NCBI GenBank assembly: GCA_903970465.1
Contig: CAJCIO010000036.1
Span: forward strand, 1 to 64,000
Length of the DNA: 64,000 nucleotides
Direction: 5' to 3'
Source of the DNA: Gammaproteobacteria bacterium
GTDB lineage: Bacteria > Pseudomonadota > Gammaproteobacteria > Pseudomonadales > Pseudomonadaceae
Shown here: positions 46,983 to 55,305 of the stretch, piece after piece
Numbering within the stretch: the first letter of the stretch is position 1
Layout: each line of letters begins with the position of its first letter
The notes under the pieces: generated by a model
The model's input: the letters and a program-made list of their open reading frames with translations, nothing else
The model's database searches: none
What the model was told of the DNA's origin: nothing
Program-made: the position numbers and the translations under genes

Positions 46983-47201
46983 CTACCGCTCGCGCCAGTG
47001 GCCCGGTACCCAGATCCAGTCGCGCTCGCCTTCACGGTAATGTCCAGGGACCCAATGCAGGCCAGGAGCGGGCATGACCGGCACCACCTCGACCGGTGGC
47101 GGTGGTGGCGGACGGCGGTGGTGGGGTTGCTCGACAACACAGCCCGCGAGCGATGCGGTGATTAATGTGGCAGCGAGGGTGGCACGGAAAATCGGCTTCA
47201 T
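46983..47201 (-). CDS. YXWGXW-type lipoprotein
   Basis: The 72-residue precursor has a lipoprotein signal (SLAGC, Cys about residue 20), a short poly-Pro stretch and two W-rich repeats (LHWVPGHYREG and WIWVPGHWRER). It starts at 47201 after AAGGATC. Function unknown. It is the left flank of the ECF sigma operon, and a second family member flanks the other side. Confidence 0.82.
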   Translation of the reverse strand: MKPIFRATLAATLITASLAGCVVEQPHHRRPPPPPPVEVVPVMPAPGLHWVPGHYREGERDWIWVPGHWRER

Positions 47202-47303
47202 GGCAGATCCTTGTGGACAGTCACCGGCACTCTTTAGCGCGGTGTACGGGGGTTGAACGCTGGTGGTGGGGAAATCCGTCGGTGTCAGTGCAAATCTTGC
47301 TGA

Positions 47304-47390
47304 CCCCTTCGCGGGGAGAGACCGCACCCATAGGAATAGGCGGCGCTCCTGAAACCCGTGGGAGCGGGCTCTCCCCGCAAAGGGGCCGGG
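47304..47390. repeat. REP pair
   Basis: Inverted units near 47304-47330 (CCCCTTCGCGGGGAGAGACC) and 47357-47390 (GGGAGCGGGCTCTCCCCGC) form an imperfect palindrome between two minus-strand genes. Confidence 0.8.
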
Positions 47391-47414
47391 ACAGGCAGAG
47401 AGGCCTCTGCGGGT

Positions 47415-47858
47415 TCACTCATCCCGCGAATACACCGACTGGGCCAGGGTTTGTCGCTCGTCCGGGGCCAGGTTGCCGGCGAAGTCCGCCAGCAGCGTGT
47501 CGACCTGGGCGCGCAAGGCCCCATCGGCCTCCCGGGCCTTGCTCAGGTCGCGGTCCAGCGCCTCGCGGTCCAGGCGTGGCTCACGCAAGCGTTGTACCAC
47601 CGCCTGGCGTGCCTCGCGCCGCGCCGCCAGCAGATTCTGGTTGTCGACTCGGCTCTGGCGCAACGCCTGGCGCAGTTCGTGACGGCGTGCTTCGGGCAGT
47701 CCCGCCAGGGCCTGGCGCAAACCTAGGGGATGGATCGGCTCCACCAGCGCTTGCTGATTGCGCCAGTGGTACAGGCCGCCGCCGATACTGCCCAGCAAAA
47801 ACACATTGAGCAGCAAGGATGCCGCCAGCAGCGGGGTAAAACGTCGACGGGGCGTCAT
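47415..47858 (-). CDS. Spy/CnrX-like periplasmic sensor protein
   Basis: The 147-residue protein has an N-terminal membrane helix (residues 8-30) and a long helical, Arg/Leu-rich periplasmic part of the Spy/CpxP/CnrX type (heavy-metal-sensor fold). It overlaps the anti-sigma gene by 4 bases and is the third gene of the ECF operon. It may modulate the anti-sigma protein in response to an envelope signal; the metal ligands of CnrX are not evident. Confidence 0.75.
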   Translation of the reverse strand: MTPRRRFTPLLAASLLLNVFLLGSIGGGLYHWRNQQALVEPIHPLGLRQALAGLPEARRHELRQALRQSRVDNQNLLAARREARQAVVQRLREPRLDREALDRDLSKAREADGALRAQVDTLLADFAGNLAPDERQTLAQSVYSRDE

Positions 47859-48286
47859 TGCTGGGTTTCCTCGGCAGCATCCAGATTGAAGACGACATCA
47901 CCATCGCCTGAGTCGAAAACATTGGGCAAGGCTTCGTGTTCCACCGCCAGCGGCAGGGCCAGGGACGCCACCAGAATGCCGGCCGCTACGCCGGCAATGC
48001 CGATGCCGACGAAGCTGGCCCCGAACAGCCAGGAAAACGACCGCGCCCAGAAGGACTGCTCCTGGGTGGCATCGGCGACGATCTGACGCGCCAGTTGTGG
48101 CGATACCGCCGGCAACGGATGGCGATCAAGCTGTTCATCCAGCCAGCTGGCCTGGCGCAGTACCGCGTTCAGCGTGCTGTCGCCGCTTGCCAACAATGCC
48201 TGCGCACTGTCGCGCTCGGCACTGGGCCAACGTTGCAGATCACCGCCATAGGCCTCGGCCAACTCGGTAAATCGGTGCGGTGTCAT
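47855..48286 (-). CDS. anti-sigma factor-like membrane protein
   Basis: The 143-residue protein has a soluble N-terminal part (about 90 residues, no CxxC zinc site), one membrane helix (about residues 92-115, VGIGIAGVAAGILVAS) and a short acidic periplasmic tail. It overlaps the ECF sigma gene by 4 bases on one side and the Spy-like gene by 4 bases on the other. This arrangement is that of an anti-sigma factor, inferred from context. Confidence 0.75.
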   Translation of the reverse strand: MTPHRFTELAEAYGGDLQRWPSAERDSAQALLASGDSTLNAVLRQASWLDEQLDRHPLPAVSPQLARQIVADATQEQSFWARSFSWLFGASFVGIGIAGVAAGILVASLALPLAVEHEALPNVFDSGDGDVVFNLDAAEETQQ

Positions 48287-48864
48287 CGCGGTCCCCCTCC
48301 TGGTCGGGCGTCGCCGCGGTGAGCGGCCAGAGTGTTGCGCAGCGTGCGGCGTGCCCGTGACAACAGGCTTTCCAGCGCCTCGACGCTGATGTTCATCAGC
48401 GCTGCCGCTTCGATATTCGAAAGCCCCTGATAATACTGCAACACAATGGCCTCACGCTGACGGTCGGGCAGCGCCGCCAGGGCGTCGGCCACCTGGTGGC
48501 TCTGCGCGGTGGCCTCCAGTTGTTCGTCCGGTCGCGGAGCAGTGTCTGCCAGCTCGCTGGTTTCATCTTCGTCAGCCAATGGCTGCGCCTTGCGTCGCCG
48601 CAAACGGTCGTGGCACAGGTTCAACGTCACCCGATGCAACCAGGTGTCGAAGCGTGCCTGCCCAGCTCGCCAATCAGCGGCGTGCTTCCAGATTCGTAAA
48701 AAGCTCTCCTGAGCGACATCCTTGGCTTCCTCGGCATCGCCCAGCAGGCGGCTGGCCAGCGCAAGCAGGCGGGGCAACTTGCGCTTGACCATCTCCTCGA
48801 TGGCGGCCGGTTCGTTGTGGCCGATACGGGCCAGCAACTCGACGTCCGGATCAGGTTCGTTCAA
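48283..48864 (-). CDS. ECF-type RNA polymerase sigma factor
   Basis: The 193-residue protein has sigma region 2 (DAEEAKDVAQESFLRIWKH, then RFDTWLHRVTLNLCHDRLRR, residues 42-91) and region 4 (LPDRQREAIVLQYYQGLSNIEAAALMN, split at residues 135-170). It lacks region 3. It is first in the operon with the anti-sigma and Spy-like genes. A 9-bp hairpin lies in the gap upstream. Confidence 0.94.
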   Translation of the reverse strand: MNEPDPDVELLARIGHNEPAAIEEMVKRKLPRLLALASRLLGDAEEAKDVAQESFLRIWKHAADWRAGQARFDTWLHRVTLNLCHDRLRRRKAQPLADEDETSELADTAPRPDEQLEATAQSHQVADALAALPDRQREAIVLQYYQGLSNIEAAALMNISVEALESLLSRARRTLRNTLAAHRGDARPGGGPR

Positions 48865-48917
48865 AGGGTGTTTCTCGGGCGGTTGACTGGATCGGCAGCA
48901 TCACATCGAAGATGCGG

Positions 48918-48944
48918 GAGGGAGACGCTTGATGTGTCTCCCTC
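48918..48944. terminator. hairpin between YXWGXW gene and ECF sigma gene
   Basis: GAGGGAGAC and GTCTCCCTC form a perfect 9-bp stem with a 9-nt loop. It may end the upstream YXWGXW transcript or form part of the sigma gene leader. No T-tract. Confidence 0.45.
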
Positions 48945-49016
48945 GATACAGACAACAACGCGCAAAATGGTTCATCGCCAGGCCGCTCGGCACCCGACTG
49001 CACGGTGCCAGGGCAA

Positions 49017-49337
49017 TCAGCGCAACCAGTGTCCCTCAACCCAGAACCACTGCGGACCCCGTGCTTCCCAATGCCCTGGTTCCCAACGGCCCGGGCCGCG
49101 CATCTGTTGCCAGTGACCGGGGAACCAGAAATACGCGTGGCCGTCCCACTTCCAGTGACCACGATCCCAGGCATAGCCTTGACGATCCATGGGCGCGCGT
49201 TCTTCGCGCATGGGTGGCGGCGGCGGTTGCTGCATGTACTCGCCGGCCAGGGCCGGTGCACTCGCCAGGGTGCTTGCCAGCGCCGAGGCAGCCACGGGAA
49301 TGATCAGGGCGTATCGCAACTTGGCCAGAAGGCTCAT
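49017..49337 (-). CDS. YXWGXW repeat protein
   Basis: The 106-residue precursor has a signal peptide (cleavage after APALA, about residue 31), a Pro/Met stretch and at least four W-rich repeats of the form GHWxWxGxxYFWxPGHW and GxWEPGHW. These YXWGXW proteins are exported and of unknown function. The gene reads toward the ECF sigma gene 152 bases away and may belong to its regulon. Confidence 0.85.
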   Translation of the reverse strand: MSLLAKLRYALIIPVAASALASTLASAPALAGEYMQQPPPPPMREERAPMDRQGYAWDRGHWKWDGHAYFWFPGHWQQMRGPGRWEPGHWEARGPQWFWVEGHWLR

Positions 49338-49521
49338 GACATCTCCTCATGCAGCGTTCACGGTGAACGTAGCTGCTGAGTTGAACGCAGGAGGCTGGCG
49401 CAATCCGTCGCGTAAAAATAATTATTTTTGCGCCGACGGATTTTGCAGAGGTGCGGCGTTGAATGTGTGTAGCCCGATACGTTGATGGACTGCACCGTCA
49501 TTACTGCCATGAGGAATTACC

Positions 49522-49644
49522 ATGTACCGTCGATTCGCACTGATGCTGGCCGCCGTAATGATGCTCAGCAGCCTGAGTGGCTGCATCATTTTTCCAGACC
49601 ACGGACACGAGGGCGGGCATTGCTGCTGGCGCTATGATCGCTGA
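49522..49644 (+). CDS. small lipoprotein of 40 residues
   Basis: The reading frame begins MYRRFALMLAAVMM, followed by SSLSGC (lipobox, Cys at residue 21) and a His/Cys-rich tail (HGHEGGHCCWRYDR). GAGGA lies 7 bases before the ATG. The mature part is about 20 residues and could bind metal. No family recognised. It is divergent from the YXWGXW gene next to it. Confidence 0.7.
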   Translation: MYRRFALMLAAVMMLSSLSGCIIFPDHGHEGGHCCWRYDR

Positions 49645-49680
49645 GGATTGTTGCGGGGCTTGATTCGCTCGTATGGTTTG

Positions 49681-49764
49681 CGGGCCTCTTCGCGGGCAAG
49701 CCTTGCTCCCACAGTGTCAACAGTTGCGTACCTGTGGGAGCAAGGCTTGCCCGCGAAGGCGCCG
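49681..49764. repeat. REP pair
   Basis: Inverted units 49681-49713 and 49732-49764 (GGGCCTCTTCGCGGGCAAGC and its complement) form a near-perfect palindrome between the small lipoprotein and ggt. Confidence 0.9.
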
Positions 49765-49788
49765 GATTGGCTGGCGCAAAAACCTCGA

Positions 49789-51516
49789 TCAGTACCCCAA
49801 CGCCTCGCCCGTATTGCGCCGTGGGTCATTGGCGCCGTAGAACTTGTTGTTGCCCACTGGCTTGGCGCCTAACGCGGGCGCCCCTACCAGGATCGCTGCC
49901 ACATGGTTGGCCGGTTGCGCGCCGGTGAACTTGTGGCCCCAGCTTTCAAGAATCTTGCGCGTATCGGCGCTGACCGTGAACGGCTCCAGGTTGGTGGTTT
50001 CCGGCATCCATTGCTGATGGAAGCGCGGTGCATCCACGGCTTCCTGAATAGTCATGCCGTAGTCGATCACGTTGAGCATGGTCAGCAGGGTCGCGGTGAT
50101 GATTCGGCTGCCACCCGGCGTGCCGACCACCATCAGCGGCTTGCCATCCTTGGTGACGATGGTCGGGCTCATGGACGACAGCGGCGTCTTGTACGGAGCG
50201 ATGGCGTTGGCCTCGCCCTGCACCAGGCCGAACATGTTGGGTACGCCGACCTTGACCGTGAAGTCGTCCATTTCGTCATTGAGGATGACCCCGGTGCTGC
50301 TCGCCATCACCCGCGCGCCGAACCAGTTGTTGAGCGTGTAAGTGACCCCCACGGCATTGCCCCATTTATCGACGATGGAATAATGCGTGGTGTTGCTGCC
50401 TTCGTGCGGGGCGACGCCGGGCTTGAGCTCGGCTGACACGCCAGCCTTGTTGGGCACGATGGCAGCGCGCAGGCTGGCGGCGTAGTTTTTGTCGAGCAGA
50501 TGAGCCACCGGGTTCTTGACGAAATCCGGGTCGCCCAGGTAGCTGTTGCGGTCCACATAGGCGTGGCGCATGGCTTCGATCTGGTAGTGCATGCCCTGAG
50601 CCGAGTGATAGCCCAGGTCAGTCATCGGGTAGCCTTCGAGGATGTTCATGATCTCGCAGATCACTACGCCGCCGGAGCTCGGTGGTGGCGCCGAGACGAT
50701 GTGATAGCCGCGGTAGTCGCACTCCACCGGGGGCAGCTCGCGAGTCTTGTACTTGTCGAGGTCGGCCTGGGTGATGATGCCGTTGCCGGCCTTGCTCGAG
50801 TCCACCAGAGCCTTGGCCACCCAACCTTTATAGAAGCCGTCGGCGCCTTTGCTGGAGATGCTGTGCAAGGTCTTGGCGAGGTCCTTCTGCACGAGTTTTT
50901 CGCCCACCTTGAACGGCTCGCCGTGGTTCAGGAAGATCGGCGCCAGGTCCTTGCTGTCCTTGCGAAAGTCCGCAGTGGTGGTGTCGAGCATGTCGACGTC
51001 ACCCTGATCGAGCACGAAACCTTTTTCGGCGTAGGCGATGGCCGGAGCGATCAATTTTGCCCGTGGCAGGGTGCCGTACTTCTGCAGCACATACTCCATG
51101 CCCGACACAGTGCCCGGCACGCCGACCGCCAGGTGGCCGTCAGTGCTCAGCCCCGGGATGACCTTGCCGTCCTTGTCCAGGTACATGTTGGCGGTGGCCG
51201 CAAGCGGGGCTTTTTCACGAAAGTCGATAAAGGTCTTGCGGCCGTCCGCCAGTTGCAGAGTCATGAAACCGCCGCCACCGATATTGCCCGCCGCGGGGTA
51301 GACCACCGCCAGTGCATAAGCCACGGCGACAGCGGCATCGACGGCGTTGCCGCCATGCTTGAGCACATCGACGCCGACTTCGGTGGCCAGGTGCTGCGCG
51401 GTGACGACCATGCCGTGTTCGGCGGCGACGGGGGCGACCGAGGCGGCTTGCACCGAGGTCCAACTCACGATCAACAACGATGCGATCAGCGTCCGGGTGG
51501 GGTTTGCCAATTTCAA
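49789..51516 (-). CDS. ggt: gamma-glutamyltransferase
   Basis: Ggt cleaves glutathione and other gamma-glutamyl compounds in the periplasm after self-processing. The 575-residue precursor has a signal peptide (TSVQA, about residue 24), the large-subunit motif GGNAVDAAVA with NIGGGGFM, and the catalytic Thr at the start of the small subunit in GSNTTHYSIVD (about residue 385). I chose the TTG at 51516 because it gives a normal signal peptide and length; no ATG is suitably placed and the longer frame is antisense to the acetyltransferase region. Confidence 0.9.
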   Translation of the reverse strand: MKLANPTRTLIASLLIVSWTSVQAASVAPVAAEHGMVVTAQHLATEVGVDVLKHGGNAVDAAVAVAYALAVVYPAAGNIGGGGFMTLQLADGRKTFIDFREKAPLAATANMYLDKDGKVIPGLSTDGHLAVGVPGTVSGMEYVLQKYGTLPRAKLIAPAIAYAEKGFVLDQGDVDMLDTTTADFRKDSKDLAPIFLNHGEPFKVGEKLVQKDLAKTLHSISSKGADGFYKGWVAKALVDSSKAGNGIITQADLDKYKTRELPPVECDYRGYHIVSAPPPSSGGVVICEIMNILEGYPMTDLGYHSAQGMHYQIEAMRHAYVDRNSYLGDPDFVKNPVAHLLDKNYAASLRAAIVPNKAGVSAELKPGVAPHEGSNTTHYSIVDKWGNAVGVTYTLNNWFGARVMASSTGVILNDEMDDFTVKVGVPNMFGLVQGEANAIAPYKTPLSSMSPTIVTKDGKPLMVVGTPGGSRIITATLLTMLNVIDYGMTIQEAVDAPRFHQQWMPETTNLEPFTVSADTRKILESWGHKFTGAQPANHVAAILVGAPALGAKPVGNNKFYGANDPRRNTGEALGY

Positions 51517-51596
51517 AGGGGAACTCTCTTCTTCCAGGAAAAGGGATTGCTCACGCCCGCGCAGGGCGGGCGAACGGTTAACAGCATCGTCGTTAT

Positions 51597-52298
51597 TCAG
51601 GATTGCGCAAGTTTGCTGTGCTGTTGGCCGCTGGCGTCGAAATTTTCCGCTGCCAGCCAGCGCTCGAACGCGGCGCGGCGGGCCGGCCATTCGCTGTCGA
51701 TGATCGAGAACCACGCGGTGTCGCGACTGCGGCCTTTATAGACGACGGCCTGGCGGAACACACCTTCGAAGCTGAAGCCCAGACGCAGCGCGGCTTGGCG
51801 CGAGGGCGCGTTGAGGGCGTCACACTTCCATTCATAGCGCCGGTAGCCGAGTTCGTCGAACACGAATCTCATCAACAGGTACTGCGCTTCGGTCGACACT
51901 GGAGTGCGTTTCATCAGCGGTGAAAAGGTCACGTTGCCCACTTCGATGGCGCCATGCACGGGGTCGATGCGCATCAGCGACAGCGTGCCCACAGCGCTGC
52001 CAGTGGCTTGATCGACCACCGCCCAGTGCTGCGGATCGGCGCTGGCCGCGGCACCCTCGAGGTAAGTGCGGTAGCTAGCGGCGTCGGTAAAGGGGCCGAC
52101 GAACAGGTAGGTCCAGTCGCGGCCATCGGTCTGCGCGCAGTAGGCGTCATAGAGTGAATCGCCATGGGCAGCGACGTTCAGCGGTTCGAGCCGGCAGGTG
52201 CGACCCTGCAGGACCTGGTGCGGTGGGCGCTGGCGCGGTGTCCAGTTCGGGACGTCGGGGCCGATGGGCTGATTGAAGGCGTTGAGGCGGGTGGTCAT
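51597..52298 (-). CDS. GNAT-family acetyltransferase, RimJ/RimL type
   Basis: The 233-residue protein has the RimJ-like pattern GRTCRLEPLN, a core ending VGNVTFSPLMKRTPVSTEA, and YRRYEWKCDALNAPSRQAALRLGF near residues 155-180, as in ribosomal-protein or amino-acid N-acetyltransferases. AGGAG precedes the ATG at 52298. Substrate unknown. It is divergent from a LysR gene. Confidence 0.88.
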   Translation of the reverse strand: MTTRLNAFNQPIGPDVPNWTPRQRPPHQVLQGRTCRLEPLNVAAHGDSLYDAYCAQTDGRDWTYLFVGPFTDAASYRTYLEGAAASADPQHWAVVDQATGSAVGTLSLMRIDPVHGAIEVGNVTFSPLMKRTPVSTEAQYLLMRFVFDELGYRRYEWKCDALNAPSRQAALRLGFSFEGVFRQAVVYKGRSRDTAWFSIIDSEWPARRAAFERWLAAENFDASGQQHSKLAQS

Positions 52299-52488
52299 GG
52301 GGCGGACTCCTGGAGCGCTGAACGGTGCCGACACGTTACCGGTACCGAGGGCGGCTACCAAGAGCCAATCGGGTCCTCTGACAAGGAGCCATTGTCGACG
52401 GCACGGCGGGCCACGGCAGGTAGTCAGGAGCCTGGACAGAGATTATGCTTGGAGGATATTTCCTTTGGCTTTTTCATGTGCGGACTGA

Positions 52489-53373
52489 ATGAAAATCGAT
52501 GACATAGATGCCTTCGTGGCGGTAATTCGTTGCCAGTCGATCAGTGTCGCGGCGCAGTCGCTGGCGCTGACCCAGCCGGCCATCACGCGCCGCGTGCAGA
52601 ACTTCGAGCAAGCGCTGGGTGTGGAGTTGTTCGACCGCAATACCAAGCCGCTCAAGCCTACGGTAATGGGTCATCAGGTCTATCAGAAGTGCCTGGCGAT
52701 CCTGCGCGAGATGGATGCCCTCAGCGAGCTGGTGGCCAGTGATACTCCGCCATCCGGTTTGCTGCGCCTGGGGGTGCCGCAGACTTTGGGCGACGCGGTG
52801 CTGCTCGATGCGCTCAAGCAACTGCGCCAGGTCTACCCGGAATTGCAGCCACGGGTGGCGACCGGTTGGGGCAGCCAGCTGATCGACAAGATCGCCAATG
52901 GCGAGCTGGATGCCGCAGCGGTGTTGTTTCCGGCCGGCAAGGTATTTCCCGAAAACATCGTCGGCCAGTCCCTGGGCAAACTGGAGTTGGTGGTGGTGTG
53001 CGCGGCGGCGCAGTTGCCGAAAAAACCGATCAAGCTCGCTGACTGCTATGCCCAGGGTTGGGTACTCAACCCCGACGGTTGCGGTTTCCGCGCGGGCCTG
53101 CAGCGCACGCTGGGGGACATGGGCCTGAGCCTCAAGGTCAACCTCGAAACCTTCGGTACCGAGTTGCAGTTGGGCCTGGTGGCAGACGGCATGGGCCTGG
53201 GCCTGGTGCCGCGGCCCTTGCTGGAGCGCAGCCTGTACCGCGAGCGCCTGGCAGCGATGGTGGTCAAGGATTTCAAGCCGGTGATGGACCTGTGGCTGGT
53301 GCAACCACGCCTGCTCGGCAATCTGCAGGCGCCGGTAGCGGCCTTTGGCGATCTGGTGACTCGGGCGCTGTGA
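52489..53373 (+). CDS. LysR-family transcriptional regulator
   Basis: The 294-residue protein has the LysR helix-turn-helix at residues 1-60 (FVAVIRCQSISVAAQSLALTQPAITRRVQNFE, cut at residues 9-40) and a periplasmic-binding-like effector domain. It is divergent from the RimJ-like acetyltransferase, a typical LysR arrangement, and is followed by a REP pair. Target and effector unknown. Confidence 0.92.
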   Translation: MKIDDIDAFVAVIRCQSISVAAQSLALTQPAITRRVQNFEQALGVELFDRNTKPLKPTVMGHQVYQKCLAILREMDALSELVASDTPPSGLLRLGVPQTLGDAVLLDALKQLRQVYPELQPRVATGWGSQLIDKIANGELDAAAVLFPAGKVFPENIVGQSLGKLELVVVCAAAQLPKKPIKLADCYAQGWVLNPDGCGFRAGLQRTLGDMGLSLKVNLETFGTELQLGLVADGMGLGLVPRPLLERSLYRERLAAMVVKDFKPVMDLWLVQPRLLGNLQAPVAAFGDLVTRAL

Positions 53374-53401
53374 TGTCTGCGGTGATCCTGTGCAAGCAGT
53401 G

Positions 53402-53472
53402 CGGGCCTCTTCGCGAGCAAGCTTTGCTCCCACGGATGTAATGCCTGTGGGCGGTTGACGGAGAAGGGGCCG
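53402..53472. repeat. REP pair, one arm degenerate
   Basis: The left unit GGGCCTCTTCGCGAGCAAGC is intact and the right arm (GTGGGCGG ... AAGGGGCCGC) is degraded. It lies after the LysR gene. Confidence 0.75.
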
Positions 53473-53583
53473 CATTGAGCGTCATCTGATCCGCTTTTTT
53501 ATCGCTTATCTGCCGCTGTTATGAAAAGCCGCTGCGGCGCACCATGGCTCCGTCATCCGAATTCAACGGTGTGGAGGTGCAAG

Positions 53584-53682
53584 ATGGACGGTTTGATCAT
53601 GCTGATCATTATCGCTGGGACGCTGGGTTCCTTTGCCTACGTGATGTATCTGATCCACAAGGAAAGCCGCGAGAGCAAGTGA
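53584..53682 (+). CDS. small single-helix membrane protein of 32 residues
   Basis: The frame encodes MDGLIMLIIIAGTLGSFAYV, then MYLIHKESRESK, one membrane helix with a charged C-terminal tail. A strong GGAGGTG precedes the ATG at good spacing. No family known to me. The convergent CitE gene ends 13 bases beyond its stop codon. Confidence 0.65.
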   Translation: MDGLIMLIIIAGTLGSFAYVMYLIHKESRESK

Positions 53683-53695
53683 TCCCCACGTCGGT

Positions 53696-54493
53696 TCACG
53701 CCGACTCGAGGATCCGCCTTGCGCGCAAGATAACTGGCAGGTCGATGAGCTTGCCATTCAGGCTCAGCGCCCCAACGCCCTGGCTGGCATCGACAACGTC
53801 GAGCACCGAGCGCGCCCACAGCACTTCGCTGGCCTGAGGCCGCAGGCCGTCGTTGATAGCCTGCACCTGCTTGGGGTGCACGCAGAGTTTGCCGCCGAAG
53901 CCTTCCAGGCGTGCGCGTTCGACCTCATGGGCGAGCAGGGTGGGGTTGCTCAGGTCAACGGTCACGCCATCGACCGGCGCCTGGATGCGCGCCATGGCCG
54001 AGGCGATCACCAGTTGCGAGCGGGCGAACAGCAGCTCTTGATCGTCGCCGACGATACCGGTATCAACCTGAAAATCCACCGAGCCGAAGGCCAGTCGCAC
54101 CACTTTGTGCGCGCTTGCCAGTTCGGCAACATTCCACAGCCCGCGGGCGGTTTCGACGATCGGCAAAATGCCCAGCTCGCCCGGCAGGCGCACCGCCAGT
54201 CTGGCCAATTGCGCTGCGCTCTCCGCTTTGGGCAGCGACACGCCCAGCAGGCCCGGGCAGTCGAGCAATGCACAATCATCCTCGTACCAAGCGGTATCGC
54301 TGCCATTCAAACGCACCCAGGCACGGCCACCAGCGCGTAGCCATTGGCCGATGGCGTCGCGGGCGGCGTCCTTGCCTTCGGGGCTGACGGCGTCTTCAAG
54401 ATCGATGATCACCACATCAGCGCCGGCCGCGCAGGCCTTGTCGAAGCGCTCCGGGCGGTCGCCGGGGACAAACAGATAGGATCGAGCAACCAT
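53696..54493 (-). CDS. CitE-like CoA ester lyase
   Basis: The 265-residue HpcH/HpaI-family lyase has RSYLFVPGDRPERF at the start, VIIDLEDAVSP (metal-binding Asp), RLNG, LPKAES, the Glu of IVETARGLW and AFGSVDFQVD. Such enzymes cleave citramalyl-CoA or malyl-CoA into acetyl-CoA and a keto acid. As last gene of the CoA operon it would complete an itaconate-type route (citramalyl-CoA lyase, Ccl). The ATG at 54493 follows GGAGCC. Confidence 0.85.
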   Translation of the reverse strand: MVARSYLFVPGDRPERFDKACAAGADVVIIDLEDAVSPEGKDAARDAIGQWLRAGGRAWVRLNGSDTAWYEDDCALLDCPGLLGVSLPKAESAAQLARLAVRLPGELGILPIVETARGLWNVAELASAHKVVRLAFGSVDFQVDTGIVGDDQELLFARSQLVIASAMARIQAPVDGVTVDLSNPTLLAHEVERARLEGFGGKLCVHPKQVQAINDGLRPQASEVLWARSVLDVVDASQGVGALSLNGKLIDLPVILRARRILESA

Positions 54494-54537
54494 GGTGTGG
54501 GCTCCGTCGTTTTGTACCAAAGGGGATGTGGGCGCTT

Positions 54538-55305
54538 TCAGGACGCCGCGCCCTGCCATTTGAGATGCTGGCTGAAGGAATAGCTGAAGCGCTCGCCGGG
54601 GTGCAGGCTGACCGCCACTTCGAGCAATTCTTGATTGTGGCCGTAGTAGCGGCGGATGATCCGCAGTCCCGCGGAGCCCGGTGTCACGTGCAGGCGCTGG
54701 GCATCAGCGGCGTCGATCAGCACCGCGCTGATGTCCTGACGCACGTCGGTGACGCGCAAATCGAAGCGCCGTTCGATCAAGGCGTAGATCGGTTCACGGC
54801 CATCGCCCAGATCCTCCGCCACGCTGCGGTAGGCGCGGGCAATGTAGGCATGAGTGAAGGCCAGTGGCAGCTGATCGCCTTCGCGAAAACGCAGCCCGCT
54901 CACGCAGAGCCATTCCTGGCCCGGCTGGCACTCCAGCCACTGCGCCAATTCGGCATCGGCGCTGATATCGTTGATGCCGTGGATGTCCAGGCGCACATCA
55001 CGCACGTACTGGTGCAGGTCCGTGATGTCGGCATGGGCCTGTACATAGCGCGCCGCGACTTCGACGGCTTTGACCCGACTGCCGATGCCGTGCTGCTTGT
55101 GAATCAGGCCCAGGTCACAGAGCCTGCGGATTGCCTCGCGCACGGTATGGCGGCTGACGCCGAACTGCTGGCACAGCTCGTGTTCGGTGGGCAGCAGGCT
55201 GTCCAGCGGGTAGCGTGCGGCCTTGATGTCGTCCATCAAGGCTTGCGCCAGCAGCAGGTAGCGTGGCTGCCCACCGCCCAGTGGCGAAGGCGAATCCTGG
55301 TTCAT
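54538..55305 (-). CDS. GntR-family regulator with UTRA domain
   Basis: The 255-residue regulator has an N-terminal winged helix (LLPTEHELCQQFGVSRHTVR, about residues 38-57) and a C-terminal UTRA ligand domain of the HutC type. It lies inside the seven-gene CoA operon, directly after the CoA-transferase gene (no gap). It is the best candidate to bind the 14-bp palindrome before the first gene of the operon. Confidence 0.9.
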   Translation of the reverse strand: MNQDSPSPLGGGQPRYLLLAQALMDDIKAARYPLDSLLPTEHELCQQFGVSRHTVREAIRRLCDLGLIHKQHGIGSRVKAVEVAARYVQAHADITDLHQYVRDVRLDIHGINDISADAELAQWLECQPGQEWLCVSGLRFREGDQLPLAFTHAYIARAYRSVAEDLGDGREPIYALIERRFDLRVTDVRQDISAVLIDAADAQRLHVTPGSAGLRIIRRYYGHNQELLEVAVSLHPGERFSYSFSQHLKWQGAAS

